From Rotaria sp. Silwood1 (taxonomy: Eukaryota; Rotifera; Eurotatoria; Philodinida; Philodinidae): a DNA stretch of 64,000 bases. Within the stretch, counting starts at the first letter, position 1; each line of letters starts with the position of its first letter. The DNA lies in contig CAJNOP010000531.1 of the NCBI GenBank assembly GCA_905250075.1, forward strand, positions 71,652-135,651. Reading direction: 5' to 3'. The notes beneath the pieces are model-generated. The model was not told where the DNA came from, ran no database searches, and saw only the letters and a list, made by a program, of their open reading frames with translations. This document shows, piece after piece, positions 25,201-38,238 of the stretch. Made by a program: the position numbers and the translations under genes.

Positions 25201-26954
25201 TTTTCTATTCTCCTTGAAGACGAAGAAGTAGTTGTGTATGGTTAAAAACCAAAGAACATGGAAAGTAAATTTAGAATGCATGTTCTTTTTCACCTTGAAA
25301 ATGCAAGAAGCCTTAGCCTGCTCTTTTCAATTAATATCTAACAAACAATCAGCATAAATTTATATATATCACAATTTGATATGACCCATCGATACGATTC
25401 AGCTTTAGAAAAAAAATAATACATCTAATTGTGGACAATTATACATGACACTGCCTCATAAAACTCAATATTCGATTGGATCTATTTCAAATATCCTCGA
25501 ATGGAAACCTAAACACATGTAGGACTATAGAATGAGTCAAAACAGAGATATCAATCTAAAACTGAAAGAGCGTACTCATCTACAAACAGATAGAGCACGT
25601 TGAAGAAAAAGCATAGAATAGTCAATCCTACAAAAGTATTTAATAGTCTCACAAACAAGACATCAAATTTTATAAACCGATCAGTAATTTCCATGATTGA
25701 AAAATTTTCTCACATGTAGATGAGAATGAAGACTAGAGACACACCCACATTCTTATCAGTTTACCTTTATATGAAGAGACTGAACCTCTAGCGATTTACC
25801 TACACCTTCATACCTATTAACTGGATGATGATTGCTTACATCTCTACCTTTTTGATTATGTCTTTCATCATAGACTTTCTTGTGATAGCTTTCTTCCTAT
25901 TCTTTCAGATATACAGGCGTGAGCCTGTTCTAAGTAGTATGTTTAAAAGCTTTCTATGCTGTATGTTTGTTCACATTACCTCCAATATACTAGTCGTTTT
26001 CGTTCCGTTCGAATTACATGACCTTAGAAGAATTATTGAAGGTAACGTTGAATGACAGACTTAGAATAACAAAAACAAAGAATGATAATTATTTGAGAAT
26101 GGGTTTACAGTTGTCTTATCGGATGCCTTAGGCAGTTATCTGATTATCGTTTTTAGTCGTTGTAATTTTTTTTTGTTACTAGTAAACTGTTATTTTTCAC
26201 GATCATTACTTGCAATGGTCATAATTCTTAATAACACATAGTTTATTACGACTGTAAACGGTTACCTTAAACGGTGTTCGTTTTTTCGTTGTAACTGATT
26301 GATATATGGTCGTTAATGACCATGAATGATTGACCTGGCAATGGTTTCGACAAAATCGATGGATCGACTATTGATTGTCAGTATTAATATAATTTTCAAA
26401 TTGTCATACGAGTTGTTTGTTTATTGAGAAAAATGATTGTTCGGTGTGTTGCATTAACAGTGACACGTAACTATTTACGCTGCATTGATGCTTCATCAAA
26501 AGAATGGTTGAAAAAGTAAACACTTCTTCGAGAGAAACTCTTTCGATATTGACATTGATAAGAAACATAAGAAGTCTGTAGTAAAAAAAAATCTGATTTT
26601 ATGTATGAGTTAACTGTTCGAATTTTCTGTAATGCATTTGATTGGACACAAGCAGTTGTTCTACCATAATGTAAAAATATTCGTAATGAACTTCTATTGT
26701 GTGTGATAAAAGTCGCTTGTTGTTAATTAATGAGAAGTTTGGATACATTGAGCTAATGGTTGCATCTTATTATTAAATATGCAAGCCAGATAAATACACA
26801 TGATAGATAGATTAATTAATAAGATTTTTTTTGTTTATTTATTGATCGTGTTCTAGTTGACATCATTCACATTTCAGGCGTCTCATAAATCATATTCAAG
26901 AAACAATCAACGGTTTGATTTATATTTTAGATACAGATTTATTTGTAAAGAAAT
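22294..26954. other. intergenic, no convincing gene
   Basis: A long A+T-rich stretch follows the PLAAT gene. One exon-like fragment is visible at 23958-24025: acceptor ttttcag, then SDRARRVVRGINEI, then a stop. It faintly resembles the last exon of the PLAAT gene and may be a relic copy. A 76-residue hydrophobic open frame at 25825-26055 has no splice context or family signature and I do not call it. A splice acceptor (tatattttag, to 26930) precedes the next gene. Confidence 0.45.
23958..24025 (+). pseudogene. possible relic of a PLAAT-like last exon
   Basis: After an acceptor-like ttttcag the frame reads SDRARRVVRGINEITTV and ends in TAG. The RxVVRG core resembles VAVRGSIATG at the same relative place in the neighbouring PLAAT gene. 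The match is short, so this is a weak call. Confidence 0.2.
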
Positions 26955-29417
26955 ATGACTAGTATATTTAAAAAGTATTTTAATCTACGAAAAATGAAAG
27001 TAAAATCATTGTATATGAATAGTCCACTTGGTCAAGTGTGTAATCTAATTGAAGGCAAGACCGGTGTTAAATCTTCAATCATTGCTATTAGTATGTTTTA
27101 AATCATGCTTTTCTTGTTTATCTCATATGTCTATATTGTTTATAGCTCTATATGGTATTCTTGTCATTTATTTGGTGTTTGGTAGGTGCAATGATTTCTT
27201 GTGTAATTTCATGGGACTAATCTATGCAACATATATGTCGTGAGTAGAATTACCATCAAAAGTTTTTTTTTGTGCATAGTTACGATATTTATTGAAATTT
27301 TATTTAAATGCTCATTTGGATTGATCTCCTTCAGTTCATTATTATTTTCTGTCATTGTGCTTGAGAAAGTTCATTGAGAGAGATCTTTCTGTAATGTAGA
27401 TTTTTAAAAGATGAAAATATTCAGAGTTTGGTTCCTTTCAAAACAAAAATGTTTTTCTCTTTTTTGTTGATAACATTTTCAAAGAAGGATTACATTGTTC
27501 AGAAGCAGTATCCAATTTTGAATAAAATGATCTAGTTTTTCTGTCGAATCTAAAGAGCAGTAGAGCCCACCATATCGAAGACCATGACCTTAATCCCGTC
27601 AAATAGAAATCTTGATAAAAAAGAAGGGTCGAAAAAACATTTGATCAAGTGTTCAGTACCATGTTACTACTGTTCATTGACTTGTAATCTACTATCCACT
27701 GAACATGAATCTAATGTCAAATAATAGCTTCGAGCTGAAAATAACAAAAAAAAAAAATATCAGTTTAATATCATAATGAATGAAAAGTACTGTCTAACAT
27801 CATCAGCCTTTGATTCATGTCTAGAACTAGGAACAAAAACGAGAACAGAACAAGACAAAGCACTAAATAGAGTATCTATCTTCGGCTGTATCTAACACAT
27901 ATACACTATTAGTCAAAAGTAGGAGTACCAGGTAAAGTAATCAAAACCTTGAGCTAACATGCACGTAGTAGGATAAGAAGTCATAGAGTTAAACAATACT
28001 TCGACATTTGGTTGCTCGAACTAATTCAGACAGATTTCAACCTTTTTTTGTAGAAACCCAAATTACAGGCTGATAGCTATTGCTGAACAGAAGTTCTCCT
28101 GCAAAGTTGATGACCATACTGTAAGATTCATTATATGCCGGGTTCTCAAAGAATTCCATCGCCATTGCTATAATAGATTTTAGACAGTTGATAATTCATT
28201 TATAAACCAAAATTTAACTTTCAACTGATGAAACCATAGAGAAACAGCTAAATGTTTTTCCTAACATTATTTTCACTTTTTTTGCACTAAATATTCAACC
28301 AGTCGAACATTTTAGTGACTACGTATTCATAAAGAGTTTGTCTCAATCGATTTACTCAAAAGATTTTCATAATAAATCTCGCACTTCCTAAAATGTTTTT
28401 CTTTTTAATTACTAACCATTAATATCTGAGTATTTATCTTTTTCAAATGATGATATACTCTTAAACAGAAATCGACAGGTCAGAACTGTTTTCAATATAA
28501 GGTATAATCGTCAGAAGATGCTATCCGGCTGCTACGCAATTTTTTCACTCTGAACATTATTTTTCTCAGATGCTTCTAATCATTATTTTTCAATAAAAGC
28601 TAGTTACAACGTTCATTGATCAGTATATACCGAAACAAATATCTACGGCACAGAAAAAAAAAAACGGAAATGATGTTGAGAAAAGTTTTGACTGTTTCTC
28701 TATTATTTCGTCAGTCGAGAGTTGAATTTTGCTTGATAAATAAAGTATCAACTGTCTAATTTCTATTGTTGAAATGACGATGGAATTCTTTAAGAACCCG
28801 ATATGTAATGAGCCTTGTATTATTGTCATCAAAATGACTAAATTTAGTGTGTCTTATGTACTTTTTTAGTAACGATCTCATTGAATAACCCATCAGTAAA
28901 ATTTTTTCATAATGACGAGTAGCTTCGATCTGACTATGCATACAAGTTTTCTCCAATTCATATACATGACATGAGTTGAATAATTTCAATTTTTTGTTCT
29001 TAGATCAATGGCGATTCTATCATCGAACACGTCCAATCAAAAACGACTGTTAATCTATTGGATTATCTATTCAACACTTAATTGCATCGAATATACCTTG
29101 CATCACCTGTGTGATTCCTTCGTATTCTATTGGCTTGGTAAATGTATTTTTCTCATTTGCTTTCTTCACTATGGATTATCTTCGTCTGAGAAGAGTTCAC
29201 AACAAAAGTTGTTTGGCTCTCGTACGAATCTCAATGATCAAAAAATAGACCACAAGACTAGTATTTATTCTAGTCATGACGGTACGTCTTGTCTAATTTT
29301 TTTTGTTAAAATTTCCTAGCACATGATTAATCTAAAACCATGTGCAGTTCACAACCTCTGTCCTAAATGCTTAACTAACGATTTCATTCTATTTATTTTT
29401 TTCTAGAGCAACCATGA
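26955..29417 (+). CDS. REEP/TB2-DP1-HVA22 family ER membrane-shaping protein
   Basis: Four exons (26955-27090, 27146-27239, 29004-29281, 29407-29417) total 519 nt and give 172 aa in one frame. All splice sites are GT-AG. The joined protein shows the family order. CNLIEGKTGVKSSIIAI corresponds to the amphipathic start of REEP5-like proteins. LVFGRCNDFLCNFMGLIYAT is the first hairpin membrane segment, and YMSSMAILSS matches the family's YPAYxSxKAIES motif. LLIYWIIYSTLNCIEY and FYWLGKCIFLICFL form the second hairpin. A polar tail follows and the last exon adds only E-Q-P. These proteins bend tubular ER by inserting two hydrophobic hairpins. The usual YPAY is YATY here, and the tail is short. The start is ATG 26955, 24 bp after an acceptor; an in-frame ATG at 26994 is an alternative. 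Intron 2 (27240-29003) is 1,764 bp and carries an inverted repeat. Confidence 0.8.
28103..28850. repeat. inverted repeat inside the REEP-like gene's long intron
   Basis: The left arm (about 28103-28262) and right arm (about 28673-28850) are reverse complements at roughly three-quarters identity by eye. Conserved blocks include TTCATTATATGCCGGGTTCT against CTCATTACATATCGGGTTCT, AAAGAATTCCATCG, and TAGACAGTTGATA. Both arms, read in their own orientation, can encode a peptide with RVLKEFHRH. They therefore look like two inverted copies of a former coding or transposon fragment. In the pre-mRNA they could fold into double-stranded RNA. Confidence 0.6.
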
Positions 29418-32183
29418 CACTACGTGAAGTCTAGATTAGTCTAAATAATTGTAGTATTAAGAAGTAGATTACATTTAAATATGAATACAGTATATAACTT
29501 AGCGAACAGTTAGACGATTGAACTATAGGATCAAGTGATCAATTTTTATATGTCAATAAATATTCGAAGATGTTTTTTGAAAACAATCTTACTCAAACTT
29601 TTTCAAATTTCGTCATGAATAAAAAAATTTTTATAATACAATTAAAACTATGTAGTTACATTAAGTTGAACATGACTAATTTACGACTGTTAATAGTTTT
29701 CTAAAAAGTTTTTCTCATCCCTGATATATAGGAAAATTATTTTAATCTTCTGTCAAATGTCATACTTACTTTCTGATGGAGATATTACATGTAGAATTAT
29801 GAAAACAGGTGAAAAATCTTTCATCAATACAGAGAACCAACAAGAGTATTCACAAACGATTCTATCAATATCATGACTACTCGACTATTTCTTTAGCAAA
29901 AACAACTACAGATTGACAATAAATTGATAAATATATGAAACACTAGATATTAGCGAATCACAATACGATTTATATAGAGTCGTAGTCATTTTTGGCTAGA
30001 TTTAGTATTCATCATTGAACAGTTTTTCACCTAGTAAAGTAAAAACAGGATCAAAACAAAACATTGCTCATTTTCAAAGTGCATGTTAATTTGAAGAATG
30101 GAATTAAACGAAAACTAAACAAGAAAGTACAATTGATCTTAATATTCAAATTACAAAAATAGCAATAATTGTTTCTTTGAGAAGTTGACAGAGACAAAAA
30201 AATTGGATTTTGAAGTTTTCGAATTTTTCACTTGCCTTTTATTGTCATTTAGTTTTGCTGTAAATTGTCATCCTTTTGTCACGATAATTTTCAAGCACAT
30301 AAAGTATTAGTCTAAGAAGGATTACTCTTAAAAGCTTTGCTTTTATAGAAAAAAACATATGAAAAGACACAGAGAAGGCGTCGACTATAAGAAGAGACTG
30401 AAAAGGAAGTTTACTAAGTCTTACTATAGTAAAGACTGTTCAATCCGTGAAAATTTTTATCCTATAAAGAGCTTTTCGATAGTTTTTCACTGGGTCGAAA
30501 GACTAGGGTCTTTGAAACAATAAAAAGTTCATTTGTGCCTGTCTCTGTATCTGAAGTACATTTTTAAAGCGATCGGGTGCCTTTTCCGAGAGTATCTTTT
30601 GCTTTAATGTGCTTAACACATGGATCCACAAAAAAGAGCTCTTTTTTGATTATAACATTTAATGCTGTGCCTCCTTAGAGTACATTCAACATTGCTGTAA
30701 ATATGTTTCGACCTGTAAGACTATACCAAGATATTTGAAGATTTTGGGTTTCTCTCAGTATTTTCACGTTTGATTAATGGTTTTCTGGATTCAGAGAGAA
30801 CTTAAAATTCCCAAGTTGAAATACCCTTCGTGTCATTTTTGCTTTCGGTTCTTTGTCAACGTCAGTATTTCACAGATAGGCTGTTATCATTTGTCGATCG
30901 ATGAGATTTCATATCTGGTATTCGACTACAAAATTTTAGATTTTTGCGGCTCGAATTTAAAAATTTTTATAGGATTTCTGAATTTCGAATCAATTTGAAA
31001 TTTTGCAATTGACAAGATCTATTGTTCTCTCTGACAAAACGTTATATTAGTCTCAACTATAGAGCATCACAGGCATCTAGCGCCGATTAATTGTTGATTT
31101 AATGCGAATCGCGACGAAAATGACAGGGTAGTTTTTCTTTCACGTCAAAATGTTTCATCATCTTCCATAGTTTACTCTCATAGGAGTCGCGCTGAAAGTA
31201 TATGATATTCCAACAAACACCTTCATAAGTATTGACTATTATTCTATTTCCGTCTTGGAAAAATAAAGTCTGATAAACCAAATCATAGTATTGTTCTTCT
31301 TCATCAACTATTACAAAAGACAATAGTAGACTATGATGCTTGCGAGTAATGTATATCAATGTCTAGTTATCATGATGATATGACGACAAACTATTTATTC
31401 TAAGATAGTTTTTAGCTGGTGACGGTACTTTTGTCGATGCTAAAACTATTCTCAGCTGTTCTCTACGGGATGTCATAAAAGTAAGAAGAGTTGATAGTTA
31501 TGTAAAACTCTGAAAAGATAGAAAGCTGGCGTTCTTGAAAAAATTTTTAGTACAGGCCTCTAAGGCACTTCAGTATGGACCTCACTAATTCAGACTGTTA
31601 GAAATTTATAGTGTGTTGTCTGGTGGCTTAAAATAATCTATTTTGAAAAATTCCAGAAGAATAAATAAATCAAAATGACAACAATTTTTATAGTTAATAC
31701 GTCCGCTAATAAAATTGTATTATCAAATACATCATCAATACACATCTTCTTTTATATTTGTGCCATGAGAAGCAGCAAATAGCATTGTCTTCTTCGTTTC
31801 ATCAATTCAACCACTATATTAGTCTTTTATACATCTCAATTTAATTGTTCAGTTAACCTTCGAATATAACATTCTTTCTCTTGACGAACTTTGACATATA
31901 CTGTTATTTTTTTGTCTAAACTTAGGGTTCAGTTAGTTCATACTTTTCTATGTTCATCTTACTCTTACATTGCTAGATGAATGAAGGATATATATAGAAA
32001 ATATTGTTTCATTTTGTCAAAGAGTTGTCTTCCAATCAGCTTTTGAATAAAAAAAAACAAAAACTATCCGTTACTTTTCAACAGGACAATGTAGAACTAT
32101 TTATCTTATGAAACTTGCTTGAGAAACAATCGGATTTGCTATTCTTCTACTTCTTCACTTACTTGTGTTTCTTTCTCTCACAG
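29418..32183. other. intergenic, nothing recognised
   Basis: No gene, RNA or clear transposon end seen. The short open frames (for example 30777-30998 and 31099-31359) have no splice context or familiar motifs. A strong acceptor (tttctttctctcacag) ends at 32183. Confidence 0.5.
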
Positions 32184-35100
32184 CAACAAATTCTTACTCA
32201 TATTCACATTATAGAGTTCGAGCGACAAAAGGAAAAAGAAGCGTACATTGACTCACCAGAACATAAGGACCGTGTGGAAGAAATTATTGCAGAAAATGGA
32301 AATTCATCTTCGATGAATTTATCAGTACTAGGAATTAGTGATCAAAACATGATGATTGTGGCCAACACATTACGAAACAACAAGGTAAGATTATACATTT
32401 CTGTGATCGAAAATTATTAGATGAAAAATTGTGCAAATGTATATGATCTGTTCTTTTTCGCAAGATGTGTTTTAATGCGATTCTATACTACGCTACATGA
32501 CAAATAAGTTTTGGTTCTAATATAGAAATGAATGATTTTGTTCTGCGACGGTCGGATAGTTTAGATTTTGTATCTCAGTAAGTGTTCAACTCGGTACTTT
32601 CTGCCTTCCAAAAACCTCAGTTCCTTACATGGTTTTCATACAAGATTTGAGCGTTCTGGTACAAATATGATGACATTATGTGTATGTCATCTCGTGTTCT
32701 TGAGCGGAAGTGAACTTGAATTCTCGTAGATATGATATTTGATCGGATATTTAATATTAATATACACTTTAATTTTTCCATTTACTGATGATTGGTAAAC
32801 ACAAGATCAAGTTAATCATCAGCATAACGTTTGTTTTGCTTATGATTAGTGACAGAGGATCTTTTATGTATCTCAATCAATGAAGAGCGCCTACTGCTCT
32901 TCAAACTTCTCAGAAAAAATGAATTAACCATATTCTTTCTCAATTTTACTCAACTTTTGATGTCAGATAATGACAGAGTAGAAGGAAAATACTTCGCCAT
33001 TACTGCTGTGACATTTTGTTGCTCTATTGAATGAGTACTCAGGAATTGCAACTCTTGAATAGTTTAATCAATAGATAAATCAGCATAGAACTTTGTATCT
33101 GTCTGTGCCATCAAAAATGAACATAAGCGAAAGTTCAGATTCAATGGAAGGCCTTGTTCTGCTCGTTATCAAAGTCGATAGTGACACTGAATCTGAAGAA
33201 GTGAAGTTAATTTCTGACTCAATCAATGAATACTTTTGTTTTTGTTGAAATGTCCAATATTTTCGAAGGCGAGAATTTAATAGAGCAAAGATAGCATAAC
33301 TGGCTTGTGCATGTGGAAACAACTCAATTCTACTTTTATGAGAACTTGATTTACAATAGAGTCAGCTTTCTTATGAACTCAATTGTTTATGTAACAATGG
33401 CAATTTTAATCTGAAATAGAATCATACATTCATATGTGTGATGATTGGCATAAACCAAGTTGCATGAACGCCTCGGTGTGTATCGAAAACACCTGCAAGT
33501 AGTGGCTTAGGATGCCTTCTTGTCTTTTACCAACGGAATGTTCGGCAATGAGAAGTTTCACATCGTAATTGACATATTTCATCAATTCAATTTTCTTTAT
33601 CTTCTCATACAAATTGATTGAGCCTGTTGATATTTCTCATTACTATGTTGTCCTTTTCATGTAGACACTTACAACCCTCGAACTTGTAGCTAATTCGATC
33701 AGTAGTGAAGGAATTAAACTTCTGGTTGATGCTCTAGAAGATAATACGGTGAACTTATTTCTCTCTTCGACTTGCTTATTTTCACCATCATCTTTGCGCA
33801 CAGGCACTCGCAACACTTGTTCTCACTAATGATGATATCGGGGTCGAAGCGGCCCAACATTTGGCTGATCTTTTACGAAATAATACGGTAGAGTTTTTTC
33901 TCTTTTTACTTATCTTATATCTGTATAAACTTTTCACACAGATACTTACCAAACTCAATGTTTACAATAATCAAATCGGAGCCGAAGGGACTAAACATCT
34001 CGCTGATGCTTTACAAGCAAACACAGTGAATATCGTTCTCACTTCATCTTATTGATTTTTGACTTTGTTTTTTCTTTTACAGACACTCACTTCGCTTAAT
34101 CTTGCATTGAATAAAATCGGAGATGAAGGAACACAATATCTGGCAGATGCTTTGCGAAATAACATAGTGAACTTCTTTCTCTCGTTATCTTTGTTATGTT
34201 CATTCTCACTTTGTCCTACAGGGCCTTACAAAACTTTACATCCATGAAAATGAAATAGGAGATAAAGGAGTCCAATATCTGGCTGGTGTTTTACGACATA
34301 ATACGGTATACACATTACCTTCTTCGTTTTCTTGCCTTTCATTCTCACTTTTACACATAGAGACTCACCACACTGGGACTTTTTAGAAATAAATTTGGAG
34401 AGAAAGGGGTTCAATATTTAGCTGATGCTTTACGAAACAATCAGGTGAGCTTCTTCTATATTCAACTCTCTCATTTCATCGTCACATTTCAACCCAGACA
34501 CTCACAAAAATCGAACTTAGTGGTAATAAAATTAGAGACTACGGCGCTCAACATCTGGCTGATGCGTTGCAAAATAATATGGTGAGTTTCCATCTCTGTT
34601 CATTTTTTTAATTTTTATCTGCACTTCATCGCATAGGCACTAGCCGTACTTCAGCTTGATTCCTCTGGAATAGGAGACGAAGGGATTCAATATCTGGCTG
34701 ATGCTTTACAACATAACACGGTAAATCTCTCTTTATATATACATCACAATCATATTCATCTTTACTTATTCAATCAGACGCTTACTACACTTAACCTCGA
34801 AAGCAATACATTTGGAGACAGAGGCATTCAGTTTCTCGTCACTGCTTTAGAAAATAATAGAGTGAATTTCTTTATATATTAATCTCTCTTATTTTCGTCT
34901 GTATGTCTTCATACAGACACTCACCACACTAAATCTCAAAGGCAGTGACATGACAGCCAACGTTGGCCGACAGTTAGCTGATGCTCTACGAAATAATACA
35001 GTAATCTTATTGTTCTCTTAATCTCTCTCGTTTATATCAATATTGCTTCAAAAAGACTCTCACAACTCTTGAGCTCGGCTCGAACGGCATTGGTAACACA

Positions 35101-35582
35101 GGAACTCAATATTTGGCTGATGCTTTGCACGAAAACACAGTAGCTTTCTTTTACCCTTTGTCTTTTTTGTTACATTATGCATTTCTTCACATAGACCCTT
35201 GCTAAACTCGACCTCATGTTAAATGGAATTGACGATCGAGGAGCTCGATATCTAGCTAATGCTTTACGAAAGAATACAGTGAACTTCGTTCTTTGTTCAT
35301 TATTCTCGATTTCATGTTTACTTTTTCACACAGGGTCTCAAAGAACTCTACCTTCAAGGCAATCGAATCGGGGATGAAGGAGTCCAATATCTTGCTGAGG
35401 CTGTGCAAGATAACACGGTGAACTACTTTCTCTATTTATTTCTCACACATTCATTTTCAATTTTCATACAGACACTCACCAAACTCCTCCTCCTATGGAA
35501 TAGCATCGGAAAAAAAGCTGAACAAAGTGCGCTCGAAACTTTTAAGAAAAATATTGGATTAACAGTTGAGATTTCGTGGTAA
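32184..35582 (+). CDS. RNI-type leucine-rich-repeat protein (NLRC3/NOD3-like), 5' end uncertain
   Basis: Fifteen exons join in phase 0: 32184-32384, then thirteen exons of exactly 84 bp starting at 33665, 33804, 33942, 34083, 34222, 34361, 34498, 34637, 34778, 34917, 35056, 35195 and 35334, then 35472-35582. Each 84-bp exon encodes one 28-residue ribonuclease-inhibitor-type repeat of the pattern LTxLxLxxNxIGDEGxQYLADAL followed by xxNT. The reading frame is 467 codons. Exon 1 is charged (ERQKEKEAYIDSPEHKDRVE), then begins the repeat series. No ATG stands at the exon 1 acceptor; the first in-frame Met is at about 32315, so an upstream exon may be missing. No NACHT or other effector domain is visible. 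Such repeats form a curved solenoid for protein recognition. The partner is unknown. Intron 1 is 1,280 bp; the others are 53-57 bp. AATAAA lies at 35669-35674. Confidence 0.83.
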
Positions 35583-36883
35583 TGATTGATAACATTAAAA
35601 TTGACTGGCAGTGAAGAAATTAGTTTAGAAATTGTTGTTAAAAGTGCTTTTCGAAATATATTATTCATAATAAAATACAATTTTCAATCGATTATTTTAT
35701 ACGGCAAACTAATATACGAATGACGATTTTTACGTTAATCAAGTGAAGTTGTCGATGAAAGACATCACAAAAAAAAAAGAATTTCACAGGAGACTGAAAA
35801 ATGCTTCTCGTGTTGAGGGAACATATACGATTACAAACAAGAGATGGACTAAGGCAAATCAGTGTAATATCAATCAGTGAATAGTGTTCGATGAAAGTTA
35901 TTTTCATGAGTTCATAGGAGTATATAATTACTAGAATCCATTTAAACGTTGATAGCCAAAAGTCTATTCACTATATGAACAGTACTAGTAAACGATGGTC
36001 AGGAAGGATGCATCCAGCATTATGTATATTTTTCATGGCCCGTGAAATATGTTCATCGATATATTTCTGTATGAAGTAAGACAAAATATCATTAATAGTC
36101 TATCATTCATGTAATTGTTACCAAACAACACAACTTTTCATGCATACCAACACAAAAGTTCAATCTAGCATGTATTTCGTATAAGCAATCGCCGAAAACT
36201 CACACCCATAGTCCTCGAATTTTGCTACATAAAGGTTAATTGAACAGTTGCAATAGATGACATTTTCATCTGCTGAATGTAGAATCGAGTTTTGTTGATT
36301 GAAATGACATCACATACTCTTTAGATGTAGTTAATGATTTGTTGATATTATGTCGTCAGACAACATGGATAATCTCTACAATTAGCAATTGAGTATATTT
36401 TTGCCACAAAAAATTAATTTGGAAGGAAATTTTTCATAGCTGAACAATACATAAAATCGATGAGCGTTGATGTATTGAAACTACAGATTATTGCAATCGA
36501 CAAAGCTTGATGTCCTGTAGGGCTAACATGTAATCGATATTCAAGTGCAGAGCGAAATAACTAGATCCTATCTATTATAGATGGTAACAGACACAGTGAG
36601 AGTGTGAATGTGGGTGTTGTCAGATGCCTTTATTTGAATAACACTCACATCTAAACCCTCACGGCGCATGTTTTGAAACAAATTCAAGGTTTTATCATTT
36701 ACCTAAGCCAAAATATATGCCAAATAACAAAATGTTACAACATTATGGATACCCGGTTTTGGCAATAAAAAAAAGTGTTCTTTTTCTTCTGATACACTTT
36801 TTATACTTTTAACTGCATTTGTTGTTCAACGTAAATCTACTTAAAAAGATGCAACGCGTTCTGAGCTTTCTCTCTATATATAT
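35583..36883. other. LRR gene 3' UTR and intergenic
   Basis: A polyadenylation signal is at 35669. No gene follows. One GTGAG-family hairpin is at 36596-36662 and a transposon begins at 36884. Confidence 0.5.
36596..36662. repeat. GTGAG-family hairpin, best-preserved copy
   Basis: The left arm starts GTGAGAGTGTGAATGTGGGT; the right arm, reverse-complemented, starts GTGAGGGTTTAGATGTGAGT. Each arm is about 23 bp around a loop of about 20 bp. Other copies occur near 2731, 4077, 5146, 41170, 49520 and 50631. Confidence 0.6.
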
Positions 36884-38194
36884 TAGTGATGGGATCGGTT
36901 CGTGTTTATCTGCAACCGAGCCGATTCGAAAATCAAGAAAGAAAAGAAGGTTTAAAAGCTTTTATTTTTTTCTAAGAATATTCCCCTAAAAACCTTTATT
37001 AAAGACATGTTTAAAACGTCATTAATAATTCTAAAAACGAACTAGAAATTTGTAGTAGAAATAATGTTAAGAACATGAGTATTTTCGTTTTCAGAATAAA
37101 AGAAATTTTCGATGATAGAAGACTAGTTCATTCTCAGAGGTTAATCAATTTTTTTTTCTAAACAAGAGCCGTTCAAGGTTATTTTTTGTCGTCGTTCAGT
37201 GTAGATATATAGGGAATACATTTTATATGATACACTCATTTTAATAGAAAAACATTAAGCAATACCTTATAGTAATTATTTGCTAACTTATTAAATCCAG
37301 TTTTACTCTCAACTTACAAGACCTATATGACAAAGAGCACCTAAAACTGAAAGAAATAATCTACCCATCATTACAAAATGGACAATTTGAAAGACATCCA
37401 CAGGCTTTGCTGATCGATCTATTTCAAAATATCATTTAGGTGATATTTTCTTAACTTAAATGTTCATTGTTATATATTCCTTGAACGTTAAAAAGAAAGT
37501 AATGTTTTTACATCAGCTAAAGGCCATTACAACACGACAATTAATTGATACTTATTTATATATATATGAGTGCTTCATATTGAAATGTAGTCTGTAAAAG
37601 GGCGCACTGAATGAAACTAATGAGTAGTTAGGTAAAATTAAGAAATATGCTACACTTTCTTTATCCACTCTTAGTGAATATGTTTGTTACAGATCCCTTT
37701 CTCTGTAACGAAACTTGATTTTTGTAAAATCTTCGGTTCAATTCAGCCGAAATTCAATTTTATTCGAATTATTATTTTTCCTTTTCTTTTTTTCTGTTAC
37801 ATATACATATATTTTTATACATAAGTGACAGAAATATATAAGTGAAATACAAAGAGAGAGATGGATAAGTGTCCTCTACTCCAGTCTAGACTATTTTGTA
37901 TAAAGAAGATGATGTCTAACCTGTTCTTTTATTAGAATGCCCTTACATTTAGAACACAAGAAAAGAGTGATAATTTATTGAAATTGGAACGGCCGGATAA
38001 GAAAGTAGAAGATAAATAAAAGAGGAAGAGAGAAACAAGAGGAGAACAGAATAAGAAATAAAGATGTATGTAAGAGCAGTCTGGCAAAGTTAAATATATT
38101 TAAATATATATTTGGATGGAGATCGGTTCCGAATATTTGGAACCGAACCGAACCGATCGAATTTTTCAAAATTTCGAACCTATCCCATCATTGA
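36884..38194. mobile_element. non-autonomous hAT-like TIR element, 1.3 kb
   Basis: The ends are inverted: AGTGATGGGATCGGTTCG at the left and, reverse-complemented, AATGATGGGATAGGTTCG at the right (16 of 18). Inverted GGTTCG/CCGAACC blocks lie just inside both ends. The interior is A+T-rich with no transposase. The terminal sequence resembles hAT superfamily ends. Flanking 8-bp sequences (ATATATAT and TAAGTAAT) do not form a clean target duplication, so the superfamily assignment is tentative. Confidence 0.6.
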
Positions 38195-38238
38195 TAAGTA
38201 ATTCCTCTATCGTAATCTGTTGTCATTTATACCCTTTT

